A stretch of 64,000 nucleotides of DNA from Glutamicibacter sp. MNS18 (GCF_026107515.2 NZ_JAPCHW010000012.1:1-64000); one strand, 5' to 3'. Positions 7,510 through 18,202 are shown, numbered from the stretch's first letter. The notes: generated by a model not told the origin, from the letters alone. Numbers and translations: made by a program.

Positions 7510-8955
7510 GTGAGCAGTGACGAGACCAATACCATTGGCAGCTCATGGCGTCAGGTGATCCGTCAGATCGAGAACGACGATCGTGTTAAGGCCAGGCACC
7601 GGCCGTATGTTTCATTGGCCAAGGCACAAGGCCTGATCGGCAGCACATTGCTGGTCGCCGTACCCAACGATTTCACCCGGGATATTCTGCAAACACAACT
7701 GCGTGAGCCCCTCGATGATGCTCTGCGGATCGTGTTCCAGAAGGAAATCCGCTGTGCGGTGAGCGTGGATCTCACGCTCGAGGATTCCGAGGACGAGGCC
7801 ACGGAGGAAGAACCGGCAGCGCCCACGGTCCTGATCGAGGATGAGGAATCACCCACGGCGACCGGCCCTCGCCCTAAACCTGCTCCGCAACCCACTCCCC
7901 CGTCGAACTCCCAGGAGTTCGGACGACTGAATCCCAAGTACATTTTCGATACCTTCGTCATCGGTTCGTCGAATCGCTTCGCCCATGCTGCAGCCGTGGC
8001 GGTGGCCGAAGCCCCAGCAAAGGCGTACAACCCACTGTTCATCTACGGTGATTCTGGTCTGGGTAAAACCCACTTGTTGCATGCCATTGGCCACTATGCC
8101 CGTCATCTCTACAAGGGCATCAGGGTTCGCTACGTGAATTCGGAGGAATTCACCAACGACTTCATCAACTCGATTCGCGACGATGAAGGTGCCAGTTTCA
8201 AGCAGACCTACCGCAATGTGGACATACTGCTGATCGATGACATCCAGTTCTTGGCCAACAAGGATGCCACCCAGGAGGAGTTCTTCCATACCTTCAACGC
8301 CTTGCATAATCACAATAAGCAGGTAGTGATCACCTCTGACTTGCCGCCCAAACAGCTGCAGGGGTTCGAGGACCGGATGCGTTCGCGTTTTGAATGGGGC
8401 CTACTCACGGACATTCAGCCTCCGGAGCTCGAGACACGCATCGCGATTCTTCGTAAAAAAGCGGATGCGGAAAACCTGTCGGCGCCCAGTGATGTGATGG
8501 AGTATATTGCCTCGCGGATCTCAACGAATATCCGTGAATTGGAAGGTGCGCTGATTCGAGTCACCGCCTTCGCCTCTTTGAACAACCAGCAGGTTGACTT
8601 GGCCTTGGCGGAAACCGTTCTCAAGGACCTGATTAGCGAAGATGGTGCGCAGGAAATCACTCCTTCCACCATCATCAAGCAGACCGCAGAGTATTTCGGG
8701 CTATCCATCGATGAGCTGAACAGCAAATCACGAACCCGCACACTGGTGACGGCACGCCAAATCGCCATGTACCTGCTCCGTGAGCTGACTGATATGTCCT
8801 TGCCGAAGATCGGTGCCGAACTCGGCGGTCGCGACCATACGACCGTTATCCATGCGGACCGGAAGATCCGTGAATTAATGGCCGAGCGACGGGCCATTTT
8901 CAACCAGGTCACGGAGCTGACCAACCGGATCAAGCAGAGCCAGCGCGAGCATTGA
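7510..8955 (+). CDS. dnaA: Chromosomal replication initiator DnaA
   Basis: DnaA binds boxes in oriC, oligomerises with ATP and melts the origin. I place the start at GTG 7510, seven bases after GGAG; the 481-residue product begins SSDETNTIGSSW. Domain I covers about 1-90. A variable acidic and proline-rich linker (about 95-135) is domain II. Domain III has Walker A GDSGLGKTH (180-188) and Walker B ILLIDDIQ (239-246). Domain IV ends with the DNA-binding signature GGRDHTTVIHADRKI (about 439-453). DnaA boxes lie on both sides of the gene. Confidence 0.98.
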   Translation: MSSDETNTIGSSWRQVIRQIENDDRVKARHRPYVSLAKAQGLIGSTLLVAVPNDFTRDILQTQLREPLDDALRIVFQKEIRCAVSVDLTLEDSEDEATEEEPAAPTVLIEDEESPTATGPRPKPAPQPTPPSNSQEFGRLNPKYIFDTFVIGSSNRFAHAAAVAVAEAPAKAYNPLFIYGDSGLGKTHLLHAIGHYARHLYKGIRVRYVNSEEFTNDFINSIRDDEGASFKQTYRNVDILLIDDIQFLANKDATQEEFFHTFNALHNHNKQVVITSDLPPKQLQGFEDRMRSRFEWGLLTDIQPPELETRIAILRKKADAENLSAPSDVMEYIASRISTNIRELEGALIRVTAFASLNNQQVDLALAETVLKDLISEDGAQEITPSTIIKQTAEYFGLSIDELNSKSRTRTLVTARQIAMYLLRELTDMSLPKIGAELGGRDHTTVIHADRKIRELMAERRAIFNQVTELTNRIKQSQREH

Positions 8956-9440
8956 CAGAAACGATAATCACAGCTGTGGATAATTCTGTGGATGAAATGG
9001 TGATAGGTCCGTGCTTGCCTGCGGATAACTCGAGGGGTCCCTGTGGACTCCAAAATCCGTGGAACTGAGTATCAACAGGTCAATGGAACTGAGTTCCACG
9101 GTTAGTAACAAACTGTACACATGCACAATCGTGAACCTGGTTGGCCTTTAAGGGCTTATCCACAGGATCCACAGGGGTTATTAACACTCCTACCTTTAAT
9201 ACCTAGATCCTCAAATAACGAGTCCTTCCCCGTTCGCCCACTTCGTGAGTACCGAAAACCAACTATTTCGGTACTCTCCGCACCGAGAATCCAGAATCCC
9301 CATCCCCGAGTGAGATCAAGGACTCTAAACGTGGCAAGATTGAGATTGGTCTTGGGTTCGTTGTCTATGCTTAAGAACTCGGTAAAGCTTGCCCACAGGC
9401 TTGAAGTAAAACTTGTACGCTCCGAAAGGCGGATTGATTC
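8956..9440. other. oriC: Probable oriC (dnaA-dnaN gap)
   Basis: The 485-bp gap carries DnaA boxes at 8975-8983 (TGTGGATAA, perfect), 8987-8995 (TGTGGATGA), 9020-9028 (TGCGGATAA), 9156-9164 (TTATCCACA, perfect) and a weaker copy directly abutting it at 9165-9173. An AT-rich stretch follows from about 9177, beginning with GTTATTAAC (9177-9185), a candidate unwinding element. A related string, TCCACGGTTAGTAAC, lies at 9095-9109. The dnaA-dnaN gap is the usual actinobacterial origin. Box density is modest compared with Streptomyces. Confidence 0.75.
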
Positions 9441-10568
9441 GTGAAGTTCAGCGTTGAAAAGGATGTATTGGCTGAAGCCGTATCCTGGACCGCTCGGTCT
9501 TTGTCGCAGCGTCCGCCTTCACCGGTTCTGGCAGGCATCTTGCTCACTGCCCAACAAGGGCTGGTCCGGTTTGAAGGTTTCGATTACGAGATCTCATCGC
9601 ATATCCAGATTCCTGCGGAGATTGCTGAAGAAGGCGCGATTCTTGTCTCGGGACGTCTTTTGGCCGATATCACCCGCAGCCTTCCGCAATCCACGGTGAC
9701 TATTGAGACCGAGGGATCAAAGATCACCGTCAGCTGCGGCCGTTCCCGGTTCCACCTGGCTACCATGCCTGTTGATGAATACCCGGATCTTCCCAAGCTT
9801 CCCGAGGTCACCGGTACTGTCGACGGGCAACGTTTTGCCGAGGCGGTGTCCCAGGTTATTGTCGCAGCTTCGAAGGACGACACATTGCCGGTGTTGACCG
9901 GAATCAAGGTCGAAATCGAAAATGACCTGATCACTTTCCTGGCCACGGACCGGTACCGTTTGGCGATGCGCGAATTGAACTGGAAGCCGAACCAGCCGGA
10001 GATTTCCACTTCCCTGCTCATCAAGGCCAAGACCTTAAATGAGGTCGCCAAGACGTTGGCGCACGCCGGGGAGTTGAAGATCGCCATCAGCGACAACGGG
10101 GAAATGGTGGGCTTTGAAAGCTCAAACCGGCGCACCACGTCATTGCTGATCAACGGAGACTACCCCAAGATCCGTTCACTGTTCCCGGAAAATACGCCAA
10201 TCCATGCCACAGTGCGTGCCAACGAACTCAGTGAAGCGGTTCGGCGCGTATCAGTGGTGGCCGAACGCAACACCCCGGTACGCATGGCTTTTACCGACGG
10301 ACAGCTGACCTTGGATGCCGGCACCGGTGAAGATGCCCAGGCCGAGGAGGCCATCGAAACGCAGCTATCCGGCGAGGACATCACCGTGGCATTCAACCCC
10401 ACGTTCCTGGGTGAAGGTCTGAGCTCCTTTAATACCGAATTCGTGCGTTTTTCCTTCACTAGCGCACCAAAACCGGCCATGATGACCGGTCAGGCGTCAC
10501 TGGATGAAGAAGACCAGGACCAGTACCGTTACCTGGTCATGCCGGTCCGCCTTCCAAACGCGAACTAA
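9441..10568 (+). CDS. dnaN: DNA polymerase III beta subunit (sliding clamp)
   Basis: DnaN forms the dimeric ring that tethers the replicative polymerase and repair factors to DNA. The 375 residues match the family, with three similar clamp domains of about 120 residues each. The start is GTG 9441, preceded by GAAAGG. The C-terminus ends YLVMPVRLPNAN, the conserved MPxR motif of beta clamps. It follows oriC and precedes recF, separated from recF by a strong hairpin. Confidence 0.98.
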   Translation: MKFSVEKDVLAEAVSWTARSLSQRPPSPVLAGILLTAQQGLVRFEGFDYEISSHIQIPAEIAEEGAILVSGRLLADITRSLPQSTVTIETEGSKITVSCGRSRFHLATMPVDEYPDLPKLPEVTGTVDGQRFAEAVSQVIVAASKDDTLPVLTGIKVEIENDLITFLATDRYRLAMRELNWKPNQPEISTSLLIKAKTLNEVAKTLAHAGELKIAISDNGEMVGFESSNRRTTSLLINGDYPKIRSLFPENTPIHATVRANELSEAVRRVSVVAERNTPVRMAFTDGQLTLDAGTGEDAQAEEAIETQLSGEDITVAFNPTFLGEGLSSFNTEFVRFSFTSAPKPAMMTGQASLDEEDQDQYRYLVMPVRLPNAN

Positions 10569-10575
10569 CAACTTC

Positions 10576-10609
10576 TTGCGGTGGGTGGCGGATAAGCCAC
10601 CCACCGCAA
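10576..10609 (+). terminator. Hairpin between dnaN and recF
   Basis: A perfect 14-bp stem (TTGCGGTGGGTGGC with its complement) and a 6-nt loop, followed by TTCATTT. It lies 7 bp after the dnaN stop. It could terminate or attenuate read-through into recF. Confidence 0.6.
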
Positions 10610-10627
10610 TTCATTTCAGGGACCTTG

Positions 10628-11791
10628 GTGTATATCTCTCAGCTTTCGCTCACCGACTTCCGCTCCTATGCGCAAGCCGACGTGCGTTTATCGCCGGGCA
10701 TCAACGTATTAATCGGTCCCAATGGCGTAGGTAAAACGAATATCGTCGAGGCGATCGGATACCTGGCTAACCTGTCATCGCACCGGGTGAGCAATGATGG
10801 ACCGTTGCTGCGTTTCGGGACCGAACGGGCGGTTATCCGTGGAACCGTGCATCATGCCGATCGTGTCTCGTCCCTCGAGGTGGAGATCACCAGCGGAAAG
10901 ATCAACAAGGCCCGGATCAATAGGGCAAACCCGGTGCGGGCACGTGAGATCCTGGGAATCGTGCGCACCGTGCTTTTCGCGCCCGAAGACTTATCCCTGA
11001 TCAAATCCGAACCTTCATTTCGTCGCAAGTTCCTGGATGATTTGCTGCTTTCACTCCGACCGGTGGAGGTTGGAACCAAGACCGATTACGACCGGATTGT
11101 TAAACAGCGAAATGCCCTGTTGAAATCGGTGCGCGGTAGGTCCGCATTAAGCACCTCGCAGGAAGCGACATTGCAGGCTTGGGATCTTCAGCTGGCTGCT
11201 ACCGGTGCAAGGATCATGCGCGGCCGGTTGAAGATTCTTGAACTGCTCGAGCCGTATATGGCCGCTGCCTATGCTGATCTGGCCGATGGGGCCAAGACCG
11301 CCAGCATGCAGTATCTCAGCTCCATCAGCTCCGAGGGGCCTACCGCTGAACTCGACCATTCGGAACTTCCGCAATTGGGCCAGGACCAGCTGCAGGAACT
11401 GCTGCTGCAGGCGCTGGAAGCCAACCGGAGCCGGGAGCTGGAACGTGGCATCACCCTCTTCGGCCCGCACCGCGACGATCTGGCACTGTATCTGGGCCAC
11501 ACGCCAGCCAAGGGGTATGCATCCCACGGGGAAACCTGGTCTTTTGCCTTGGCTCTGCGGCTGGCCGCCTACCGGGTTTTCGGTGATGACGACCCCCGAC
11601 CCGGTGCCGGTCCGATCCTGATTCTCGATGATGTGTTCGCGGAACTGGACGCCACGCGACGTGACCGTTTGGCCCATATCGTGGCCGGTGCGGAGCAGGT
11701 GCTGGTGACAGCCGCGGTGCCAGAGGATGTTCCGAAGGCTCTGAAAGGTGCGTTCTTCCAAGTGAGTCCGGGACAAGTCGATGACGCCTGA
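10628..11791 (+). CDS. recF: DNA replication and repair protein RecF
   Basis: RecF is an SMC-like ATPase that helps to load RecA at gaps with RecO and RecR. The GTG at 10628 gives the family start (YISQLSLTDFRSY), and AGGGA lies 5-6 nt upstream; a TTG two codons' worth earlier (10625) is less likely. The 387 residues show Walker A GPNGVGKT (30-37) and the C-terminal signature ILDDVFAELDATRRDRL, with Walker B and D-loop. The 3' end overlaps the next gene by 11 bp. Confidence 0.96.
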   Translation: MYISQLSLTDFRSYAQADVRLSPGINVLIGPNGVGKTNIVEAIGYLANLSSHRVSNDGPLLRFGTERAVIRGTVHHADRVSSLEVEITSGKINKARINRANPVRAREILGIVRTVLFAPEDLSLIKSEPSFRRKFLDDLLLSLRPVEVGTKTDYDRIVKQRNALLKSVRGRSALSTSQEATLQAWDLQLAATGARIMRGRLKILELLEPYMAAAYADLADGAKTASMQYLSSISSEGPTAELDHSELPQLGQDQLQELLLQALEANRSRELERGITLFGPHRDDLALYLGHTPAKGYASHGETWSFALALRLAAYRVFGDDDPRPGAGPILILDDVFAELDATRRDRLAHIVAGAEQVLVTAAVPEDVPKALKGAFFQVSPGQVDDA

Positions 11792-12311
11792 AGAGGAAAT
11801 CGACCCGGCCAAGGCGCTGCTGAACCGGATGCGCAAACTGGCCGAGGAACGCGGCGAGGTGCGTATCGACGCGGCCCGGATGGCCCGGGTCCAACAACGC
11901 AAGTCCGCCCGAAACGCGGGAACCAAACCGGCACCATCGGTGCCCGGCACGGCAGGGCGTGACCCCCGAGCCATCGGCGAAGTCATTGGCAGGCTGTCCA
12001 AATCCCGGGGATGGGGCACCCAGGTGGCAGTGGGGTCGGTACTGGGGCGTTGGTCCGAGATCGTGGGCGAGGAAATCGCCGCCCACTGCAAACCCGAATC
12101 CTTCGAGGACACCGTGGTGGTGGTCCGTTGTGATTCGACTTCCTGGGCCACCCAGCTGCGCTTGCTCAGCCATGAACTGCTTAAGCGTTTCGACGCCGAA
12201 CTGGGAACCGGGATCGTCACCGTGATCCGGGTTCTCGGACCGAATGCCCCATCCTGGCGCCATGGTCGGCGCTCGGTGACCGGACGCGGCCCCCGGGACA
12301 CCTACGGCTGA
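11781..12311 (+). CDS. DciA-family (DUF721) protein
   Basis: A DUF721 protein of 176 residues. Members of this family, DciA, load or assist the replicative helicase in bacteria without DnaC, and the gene sits next to recF in actinobacteria. The N-terminal half is basic and alanine-rich. The DUF721 core is in the second half, with W-S-E-I-V-G-E-E-I-A-A-H-C and the characteristic SWATQLRLLSHELLKRF. Translation overlaps recF by 11 bp. The function in helicase loading is inferred from the family. Confidence 0.85.
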   Translation: MTPEEEIDPAKALLNRMRKLAEERGEVRIDAARMARVQQRKSARNAGTKPAPSVPGTAGRDPRAIGEVIGRLSKSRGWGTQVAVGSVLGRWSEIVGEEIAAHCKPESFEDTVVVVRCDSTSWATQLRLLSHELLKRFDAELGTGIVTVIRVLGPNAPSWRHGRRSVTGRGPRDTYG

Positions 12312-12319
12312 CAATTGCT

Positions 12320-12339
12320 GGTGCGCCATATGGCGCACC
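12320..12339. terminator. 20-bp palindrome downstream of the DciA-like gene
   Basis: GGTGCGCCATATGGCGCACC is perfectly symmetric, 9 bp after the stop codon and about 255 bp before gyrB. Without a T-run it is a doubtful terminator; it could be a protein-binding site. The remainder of the gap to gyrB shows no gene. Confidence 0.4.
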
Positions 12340-12594
12340 CACGCACCCCCATGCTGGATCCCCCCTCAGATGATCACCCCAAAACGCTCAGATGTCGGTT
12401 CTTGTGCGTTTAGTGGCCTGTTTTGTGCTGCCGATCCCAGCAATTTTCTATCTACCGGGTAGAATTGAAGCAAGTGTGTCGTTGCTGTGCGGATAGTTTT
12501 CCATCCAGCCGGACACAAGAACTTGACCGCGGAGATACCGGAGCGATCCGGGCCGTCGGTCTGCGCATCAAAATTCGAGGAGTACGTAGCACCC

Positions 12595-14655
12595 GTGTCT
12601 ACCGAAAACGCTTCACCGCAGGAGCCGGCCAACAGCCCTAGCTCCACGGAATCGATGTCTTCCAAAGTCGAGCATACCTACGGCGCACAGGACATCACCG
12701 TGCTCGAGGGGCTGGAAGCGGTCCGCAAACGCCCCGGCATGTACATTGGTTCCACCGGTCCGCGCGGCCTGCACCACCTGGTTTATGAAGTCGTGGACAA
12801 CTCCGTGGACGAGGCACTGGCCGGATACTGCGACACCATCAACGTCACCTTGCAGTCCGATGGTGGTGTGCGCGTGGAGGACAACGGCCGCGGCATTCCG
12901 GTGGATATCCATCCCACCGAGGGCAAACCCACCGTGGAAGTGGTCATGACGATCCTGCACGCCGGCGGCAAATTCGGTGGCGGCGGCTACGCCGTCTCTG
13001 GTGGCCTGCATGGTGTGGGTATTTCCGTGGTCAACGCGCTCTCCCGACGGGTGGAGACCAAGATCTGCCGCCAGGGCCACGAATGGAGCATCTCCTTCGC
13101 CGACGGCGGGGTGACCCGGCAAGAACTGACCCAGGGTGGGGCCACCGAGGCCACCGGCACCCAGCAGACGTTCTACCCGGATCCGGAGATCTTCGACACG
13201 GTCGAGTTCGATTTCGAGACCCTGCGTGCCCGTTTCCAGCAGATGGCATTCCTGAACAAGGGGTTGCGTATCCGTTTGTCCGACGAACGGGTTCTGGACA
13301 ACGAGGTCGAGACCGAAGAGGACGAGACCGGCGAGAATGCCGCACCGAAGCCCCGCGTGGTGGACTACTTCTACGAAAACGGCCTGCTGGACTATGTCAA
13401 GCACCTGAACCAGGCCAAGAAGATCGAATTGGTCCATGACGAGGTCATCGCCTTCGAATCCGAGGACACCGAACGCGGGATCAGCATCGAGGTGGCCATG
13501 CAGTGGACCACCGCGTACGCCGAATCCGTGCACACCTACGCGAACACCATCAATACCCACGAAGGCGGTACCCACGAAGAGGGCTTCCGCGCCGCGTTGA
13601 CCTCGCTGATCAACCGGTATGCCCGGGATAACAAGATCCTGCGCGAAAAGGACGACAACCTCACCGGGGATGACGCCCGCGAGGGGTTGACCGCGGTGAT
13701 CTCGGTGAAGCTCTCCGAACCGCAGTTCGAAGGCCAGACCAAGACCAAGCTGGGCAACTCCGTGGCCCGCGGCTTCGTGCAGGGCATCGTGAACCAGGAA
13801 CTGGGCGACTGGTTCGAGCGCAACCCGTCCGCGGCCAAGGACATCATCCGCAAGGCGCAGATGGCTTCGCAGGCGCGTCTGGCAGCCCGCAAGGCACGCG
13901 ACAACGCCCGCCGCAAGTCCCCCATGGAATCCTTCGGCATGCCGGGCAAGCTCTCGGACTGCTCATCGAAGAACCCGGTGGAGTGCGAGGTCTATATCGT
14001 CGAGGGCGACTCGGCCGGCGGTTCGGCCAAGCGCGGCCGCGATCCGCATACCCAGGCGATCCTGCCGTTGCGTGGCAAGATCCTGAACGTGGAGCGCGCC
14101 CGGCTGGACCGTGCCCTGGGCAATGCCGAGGTCCAGGCGATGATCACCGCCTTCGGTACCGGCATTGGCGAGGAATTCGACATGGCCAAGCTGCGCTACC
14201 ACAAGATCGTGCTGATGGCCGACGCGGATGTGGATGGACAGCACATCACCACCCTGCTGCTGACGCTGATCTTCCGTTTCATGCGCCCGCTGATCGAGCA
14301 CGGCTACGTCTACCTGGCCCAGCCGCCGCTGTATCGCATCAAGTGGTCCAACGCCGCCCACGAATACGTGTATTCGGACAAGGAGCGCGATGACTCGCTG
14401 GCCAAGGGCGCGGCATCGAACAAGCGGTTGCCCAAGGAAAACGGCATCCAGCGCTACAAGGGCCTGGGCGAGATGGACTACTCCGAGCTGTGGGACACCA
14501 CCATGGATCCGGCCCATCGCACCCTGCGCCAGGTCGCCATGGACGACGCGGCCGCGGCCGACGAGGTTTTCTCGGTGCTGATGGGCGAGGACGTCGAGTC
14601 CCGCCGCAGCTTCATCCAGCAGAACGCCAAGGACGTGCGCTTCCTGGACATCTAG
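12595..14655 (+). CDS. gyrB: DNA gyrase subunit B
   Basis: GyrB is the ATPase half of gyrase, which introduces negative supercoils. I place the start at GTG 12595 (686 residues), with GAGGAG about 11 nt upstream; the frame remains open to 12487 and a later ATG is at 12656. The GHKL ATP site includes [23 protein letters not shown] and the glycine loop [17 protein letters not shown]. The TOPRIM domain has [15 protein letters not shown] and [11 protein letters not shown]. Length is normal for the actinobacterial type without the insertion found in enterobacteria. gyrA follows 64 bp later. Confidence 0.97.
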   Translation: MSTENASPQEPANSPSSTESMSSKVEHTYGAQDITVLEGLEAVRKRPGMYIGSTGPRGLHHLVYEVVDNSVDEALAGYCDTINVTLQSDGGVRVEDNGRGIPVDIHPTEGKPTVEVVMTILHAGGKFGGGGYAVSGGLHGVGISVVNALSRRVETKICRQGHEWSISFADGGVTRQELTQGGATEATGTQQTFYPDPEIFDTVEFDFETLRARFQQMAFLNKGLRIRLSDERVLDNEVETEEDETGENAAPKPRVVDYFYENGLLDYVKHLNQAKKIELVHDEVIAFESEDTERGISIEVAMQWTTAYAESVHTYANTINTHEGGTHEEGFRAALTSLINRYARDNKILREKDDNLTGDDAREGLTAVISVKLSEPQFEGQTKTKLGNSVARGFVQGIVNQELGDWFERNPSAAKDIIRKAQMASQARLAARKARDNARRKSPMESFGMPGKLSDCSSKNPVECEVYIVEGDSAGGSAKRGRDPHTQAILPLRGKILNVERARLDRALGNAEVQAMITAFGTGIGEEFDMAKLRYHKIVLMADADVDGQHITTLLLTLIFRFMRPLIEHGYVYLAQPPLYRIKWSNAAHEYVYSDKERDDSLAKGAASNKRLPKENGIQRYKGLGEMDYSELWDTTMDPAHRTLRQVAMDDAAAADEVFSVLMGEDVESRRSFIQQNAKDVRFLDI

Positions 14656-14719
14656 GATCCGCAGCCGAAGAACTGCACCCCCAGCACCAAAGAATTCTTG
14701 ACTTACCCAAAGGGATGAA

Positions 14720-17347
14720 ATGAGCGACGAGCAGACTCCTGAGAACGAGCCGATCGACGGTGAGATCGTAGCCGCCGGCGACACGATCGACCGTATCGAC
14801 CAGGTCGACCTCCAAACCGAAATGCAGCGGTCCTACCTGGACTACGCGATGGCGGTCATCGTGGGACGCGCCCTGCCCGACGTGCGTGACGGGCTCAAGC
14901 CCGTGCACCGCCGCGTGCTGTACGCGATGTACGATGGCGGCTACCGCCCGGAACGCGCCTACAACAAGTGCGCCCGCGTGGTCGGCGAGGTCATGGGCCA
15001 GTACCACCCGCACGGTGACACCGCGATCTACGATGCGCTGGTGCGCCTGATCCAGGATTGGGTCATGCGCTACCCGCTGGCCCTGGGCCAGGGCAACTTC
15101 GGCTCCCCGGGCAACGACGGGGCCGCCGCCCAGCGTTACACCGAAACCAAGATGGCCCCGCTGGCCATGGAAATGGTCCGGGACATCAACGAGGACACCG
15201 TTGACTTCCAGGACAACTACGACGGCAAGAACCAGGAACCCACGGTTCTGCCGGCCCGTTTCCCGAACCTCCTGGTCAACGGTTCCTCGGGCATCGCCGT
15301 GGGTATGGCCACCAATATCCCACCGCACAACCTGCGCGAAGTCGCCGAGGGTGTGCAATGGTACCTGCAGAACCCCGAGGCCTCCCGCGAGGAGCTGCTG
15401 GCCGCCTTGATGCAGCGGGTGAAGGGCCCGGACTTCCCTTCCGGGGCCATGATCCTGGGCACCAAGGGCATCGCCGACGCGTACCGCACCGGGCGCGGCT
15501 CGATCACCATGCGCGCGGTGGTCAACGTCGAGGAACTCCAGGGCCGCACCTGCCTGGTCATCACCGAACTGCCGTATATGGCCAACCCGGACAACCTGGC
15601 GATGAAGATCGCCGATCTGGTCCGTGACGGGAAAATCGGCGGCATCGCCGATATGCGCGATGAAACCAGTGGCCGCACCGGCCAGCGGCTGGTCATCATC
15701 CTGCGCCGCGACGCAGTGGCCAAGGTGGTGCTGAACAACCTCTACAAGCACACCGAACTGCAGTCGAACTTCTCCGCGAACATGCTCGCGATCGTCGACG
15801 GGGTGCCACGCACCCTGCCGCTGGACGGGTTCATCCGCCACTGGGTCACCCACCAGATCGAAGTGATCGTGCGGCGCACCAAGTACCGGCTGAAGAAGGC
15901 CGAGGAGGAAGCCCACATCCTGCGCGGGCTGCTCAAGGCCCTGGATGCCCTGGACGAGGTCATCGCGCTGATCCGCCGCTCCCCCACCACCGAGGCGGCC
16001 CGCGACGGGCTGATGGAGCTGCTGGACATCGACGAGGACCAGGCCCGGGCCATCCTCGACATGCAGTTGCGCCGCCTGGCTGCCCTGGAACGCCAGAAGA
16101 TCCAGGACCGGCATGCGGAACTGGAGGTGATGATCGCCGAATTCAAGGCCATCATCGCCGACCCGCAGCGCCAGCGCACCATCGTCTCGGAGGAACTGGC
16201 CGAGATCGTCGATAAGCACGGGGACGATCGCCGCACCAGGATCCTGATGGGTTACGACGGGGACATGAGCGTCGAGGACCTGATCCCCGAAGAGGAAATG
16301 GTCGTCACCATCACCCGTGGCGGCTACGTCAAGCGCACCCGTATCGACAACTACCGCTCGCAGGCCCGTGGCGGCAAGGGCGTGAAGGGTGCCAACCTGC
16401 GCGGCGACGATGTGGTGGAGCACTTCTTCGTCACCTCCACGCACAACTGGTTGTTGTTCTTCACCAACCACGGCCGGGTCTACCGCACCAAGTGCTATGA
16501 ACTGGCCGAGGCGGGACGCGACGCCAAGGGCCAGCACGTGGCCAATGTCATGGCCTTCCAACCCGATGAGCACATTGCCCAGGTGCTGGACCTGCGGACC
16601 TACGAGGACGCCGAGTACCTGATGCTGGCCACCCGCAACGGGCTGGTGAAGAAGACCAGGCTGTCCGACTACGACACCAACCGCACTGCCGGGGTCATCG
16701 CCATCAAGCTGCGCGAGGACGACGAATTGGTCTCCGCACAGCTGATCAGCGAATCCGACGACGTGATGCTGGTCTCACGCAAGGGGCAGTCGGTGCGCTT
16801 CACCGCCACCGATGCCGCATTGCGTCCGATGGGACGTGCCACCTCCGGGGTGACCGGAATGAAGTTCCGCGATGGCGACCAGTTGCTGGCCGCCGATGTG
16901 GTGCGCGATGACTCCTACGTCTTCACGGTCACCGACGAGGGGTATGCCAAGCGTACCGAAGTCGCCGAATACCGTGTGCAATCCCGTGGTGGCTTGGGAA
17001 TTAAGGTTGCCAAGCTGAATGAGGAACGCGGCGAGCTGGTCGGCGCGCTGGTGGTTGAGGACAGCGACGAGGTGCTGGTGGTGATGGGCTCGGGCAAGGT
17101 CGTGCGTTCGGCCGTTTCCCAGGTGCCGTCCAAGGGCCGCGACACCATGGGTGTCATCTTCGCCAAGCCGGACAAGAAGGACCACATCATTGCGGTGGCC
17201 AAGAACTCCGAGGCCGAGCTCGAAGAGAACTCGGAGGAAAGTGCAGTACCGTTGAATCCAGAAAATACGACCGATGAATCATCCGTGGCAGCAATCCCCG
17301 CAGAGCCGGGTGCCGTGGATGAAAGCACTGACGGAGGTAACGCATGA
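14720..17347 (+). CDS. gyrA: DNA gyrase subunit A
   Basis: GyrA breaks and rejoins DNA through a tyrosine. The 875 residues show the winged-helix core with the catalytic Tyr140 in AAAQRYTE. The quinolone-resistance region reads [10 protein letters not shown] (97-106), with Thr101 at the Escherichia coli Ser83 position and Asp105 at Asp87. The C-terminal beta-pinwheel contains the GyrA-box-like QARGGKG. A roughly 40-residue acidic, low-complexity tail follows. The last codons overlap the next gene (ATGA). Confidence 0.98.
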   Translation: MSDEQTPENEPIDGEIVAAGDTIDRIDQVDLQTEMQRSYLDYAMAVIVGRALPDVRDGLKPVHRRVLYAMYDGGYRPERAYNKCARVVGEVMGQYHPHGDTAIYDALVRLIQDWVMRYPLALGQGNFGSPGNDGAAAQRYTETKMAPLAMEMVRDINEDTVDFQDNYDGKNQEPTVLPARFPNLLVNGSSGIAVGMATNIPPHNLREVAEGVQWYLQNPEASREELLAALMQRVKGPDFPSGAMILGTKGIADAYRTGRGSITMRAVVNVEELQGRTCLVITELPYMANPDNLAMKIADLVRDGKIGGIADMRDETSGRTGQRLVIILRRDAVAKVVLNNLYKHTELQSNFSANMLAIVDGVPRTLPLDGFIRHWVTHQIEVIVRRTKYRLKKAEEEAHILRGLLKALDALDEVIALIRRSPTTEAARDGLMELLDIDEDQARAILDMQLRRLAALERQKIQDRHAELEVMIAEFKAIIADPQRQRTIVSEELAEIVDKHGDDRRTRILMGYDGDMSVEDLIPEEEMVVTITRGGYVKRTRIDNYRSQARGGKGVKGANLRGDDVVEHFFVTSTHNWLLFFTNHGRVYRTKCYELAEAGRDAKGQHVANVMAFQPDEHIAQVLDLRTYEDAEYLMLATRNGLVKKTRLSDYDTNRTAGVIAIKLREDDELVSAQLISESDDVMLVSRKGQSVRFTATDAALRPMGRATSGVTGMKFRDGDQLLAADVVRDDSYVFTVTDEGYAKRTEVAEYRVQSRGGLGIKVAKLNEERGELVGALVVEDSDEVLVVMGSGKVVRSAVSQVPSKGRDTMGVIFAKPDKKDHIIAVAKNSEAELEENSEESAVPLNPENTTDESSVAAIPAEPGAVDESTDGGNA

Positions 17348-17985
17348 GCACACCATCGACGCCTCGCCCGAGCGGTAATGGTGAATCAACAAATGCGACA
17401 CCACGAACCACCCAGGTGAAACGCCCGGCACAGGGCAACGCAGCCCCGCGCCCCGGGGCACCCCGCCCCGCCCCCGCGCGCCCGCAGACCGCTGCCGGTC
17501 GTCCGGCCGCCGGTGCCCGCCCGGCAGGCGCCGCGGCGCGTCCCACCGGGTCCCGCCCGGCAGCCCCGGGCAACCGCCCTGCCGCCGGCCAGGAGAAGCT
17601 GGTGCGTCCGGCCCCCAAGGCCAAGGTGCGCAAGGCACGGTTGCTGGTTTCCAAGGTGGAGCCGTTCTCGGTGCTGAAGCTGGCGTTCCTGCTGTCGGTG
17701 GCCTTCGGTGTACTGACCGTGGTTGCCGCCGTGGCTTTCTGGGCCGTGCTGGACCTGACCGGCACCTTCGACAGCTTCAACCAGCTGATGCGCGATGCGA
17801 TCGGCGCAGAGAGCAGCTTCGATCTGCGCGACGCCTTCTCGCTGGGCCAGGTGGCCTCCTATGCGACCATCCTGTCGGTGGTCAATGTGGTGGTCATCAG
17901 CGTGATCTCGATGCTTGGAGCGGTGCTGTACAACATCGCCTCCTCGCTGGTCGGCGGCGTTGGCGTGACCCTGACTGACGACTGA
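17344..17985 (+). CDS. DUF3566 membrane protein
   Basis: An actinobacterial membrane protein always found after gyrA; its role is unknown. The 213 residues start with about 95 residues very rich in Pro, Ala, Arg and Gly, probably disordered. Two hydrophobic segments follow (about 115-140 and 180-205), ending with [22 protein letters not shown], typical of DUF3566. Its ATG overlaps the gyrA stop by 4 bp, so it is translationally coupled. The N-terminal third is much more GC-rich than the rest. Confidence 0.88.
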   Translation: MSTPSTPRPSGNGESTNATPRTTQVKRPAQGNAAPRPGAPRPAPARPQTAAGRPAAGARPAGAAARPTGSRPAAPGNRPAAGQEKLVRPAPKAKVRKARLLVSKVEPFSVLKLAFLLSVAFGVLTVVAAVAFWAVLDLTGTFDSFNQLMRDAIGAESSFDLRDAFSLGQVASYATILSVVNVVVISVISMLGAVLYNIASSLVGGVGVTLTDD

Positions 17986-18097
17986 TCAGCCACCGAATCG
18001 GGCCCCGGGAGCAACTGTGATGGATGCCACCGGGGCTCGATTTGTGTCCGGGACCAAACCCCGGTAATGTTTTATTTCGTTCCGAAGGGAATGGTAA

Positions 18098-18171
18098 GGG
18101 CGTATAGCTCAGGCGGTTAGAGCGCTTCGCTGATAACGAAGAGGTCCCAAGTTCAAGTCTTGGTACGCCCA
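18098..18171 (+). tRNA. tRNA-Ile (anticodon GAT)
   Basis: A complete cloverleaf: acceptor GGGCGTA with TACGCCC, D arm GCTCAGGCGGTTAGAGC, anticodon stem CTTCG/CGAAG with loop CTGATAA (anticodon 18132-18134), and T arm with GTTCAAGTC. CCA is not encoded. It lies 112 bp after the DUF3566 gene, the usual gyrA-tRNA-Ile-tRNA-Ala arrangement. Confidence 0.96.
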
Positions 18172-18202
18172 CGGAATCCTTACCGTCGAGAAAGAGGCAG
18201 TC

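Noticed and set aside
11147-12338. Long minus-strand frames opposite recF and the DciA-like gene
   Set aside because: Antisense shadows of high-GC genes, with compositionally biased translations and no family resemblance.
12436-12465. gyrB promoter with TAGAAT at 12460-12465
   Set aside because: A -10-like hexamer is present but no convincing -35 at a 16-18 bp distance, so not listed as a feature.
14612-16573. 653-codon minus-strand frame opposite gyrA
   Set aside because: Shadow of gyrA codon bias.
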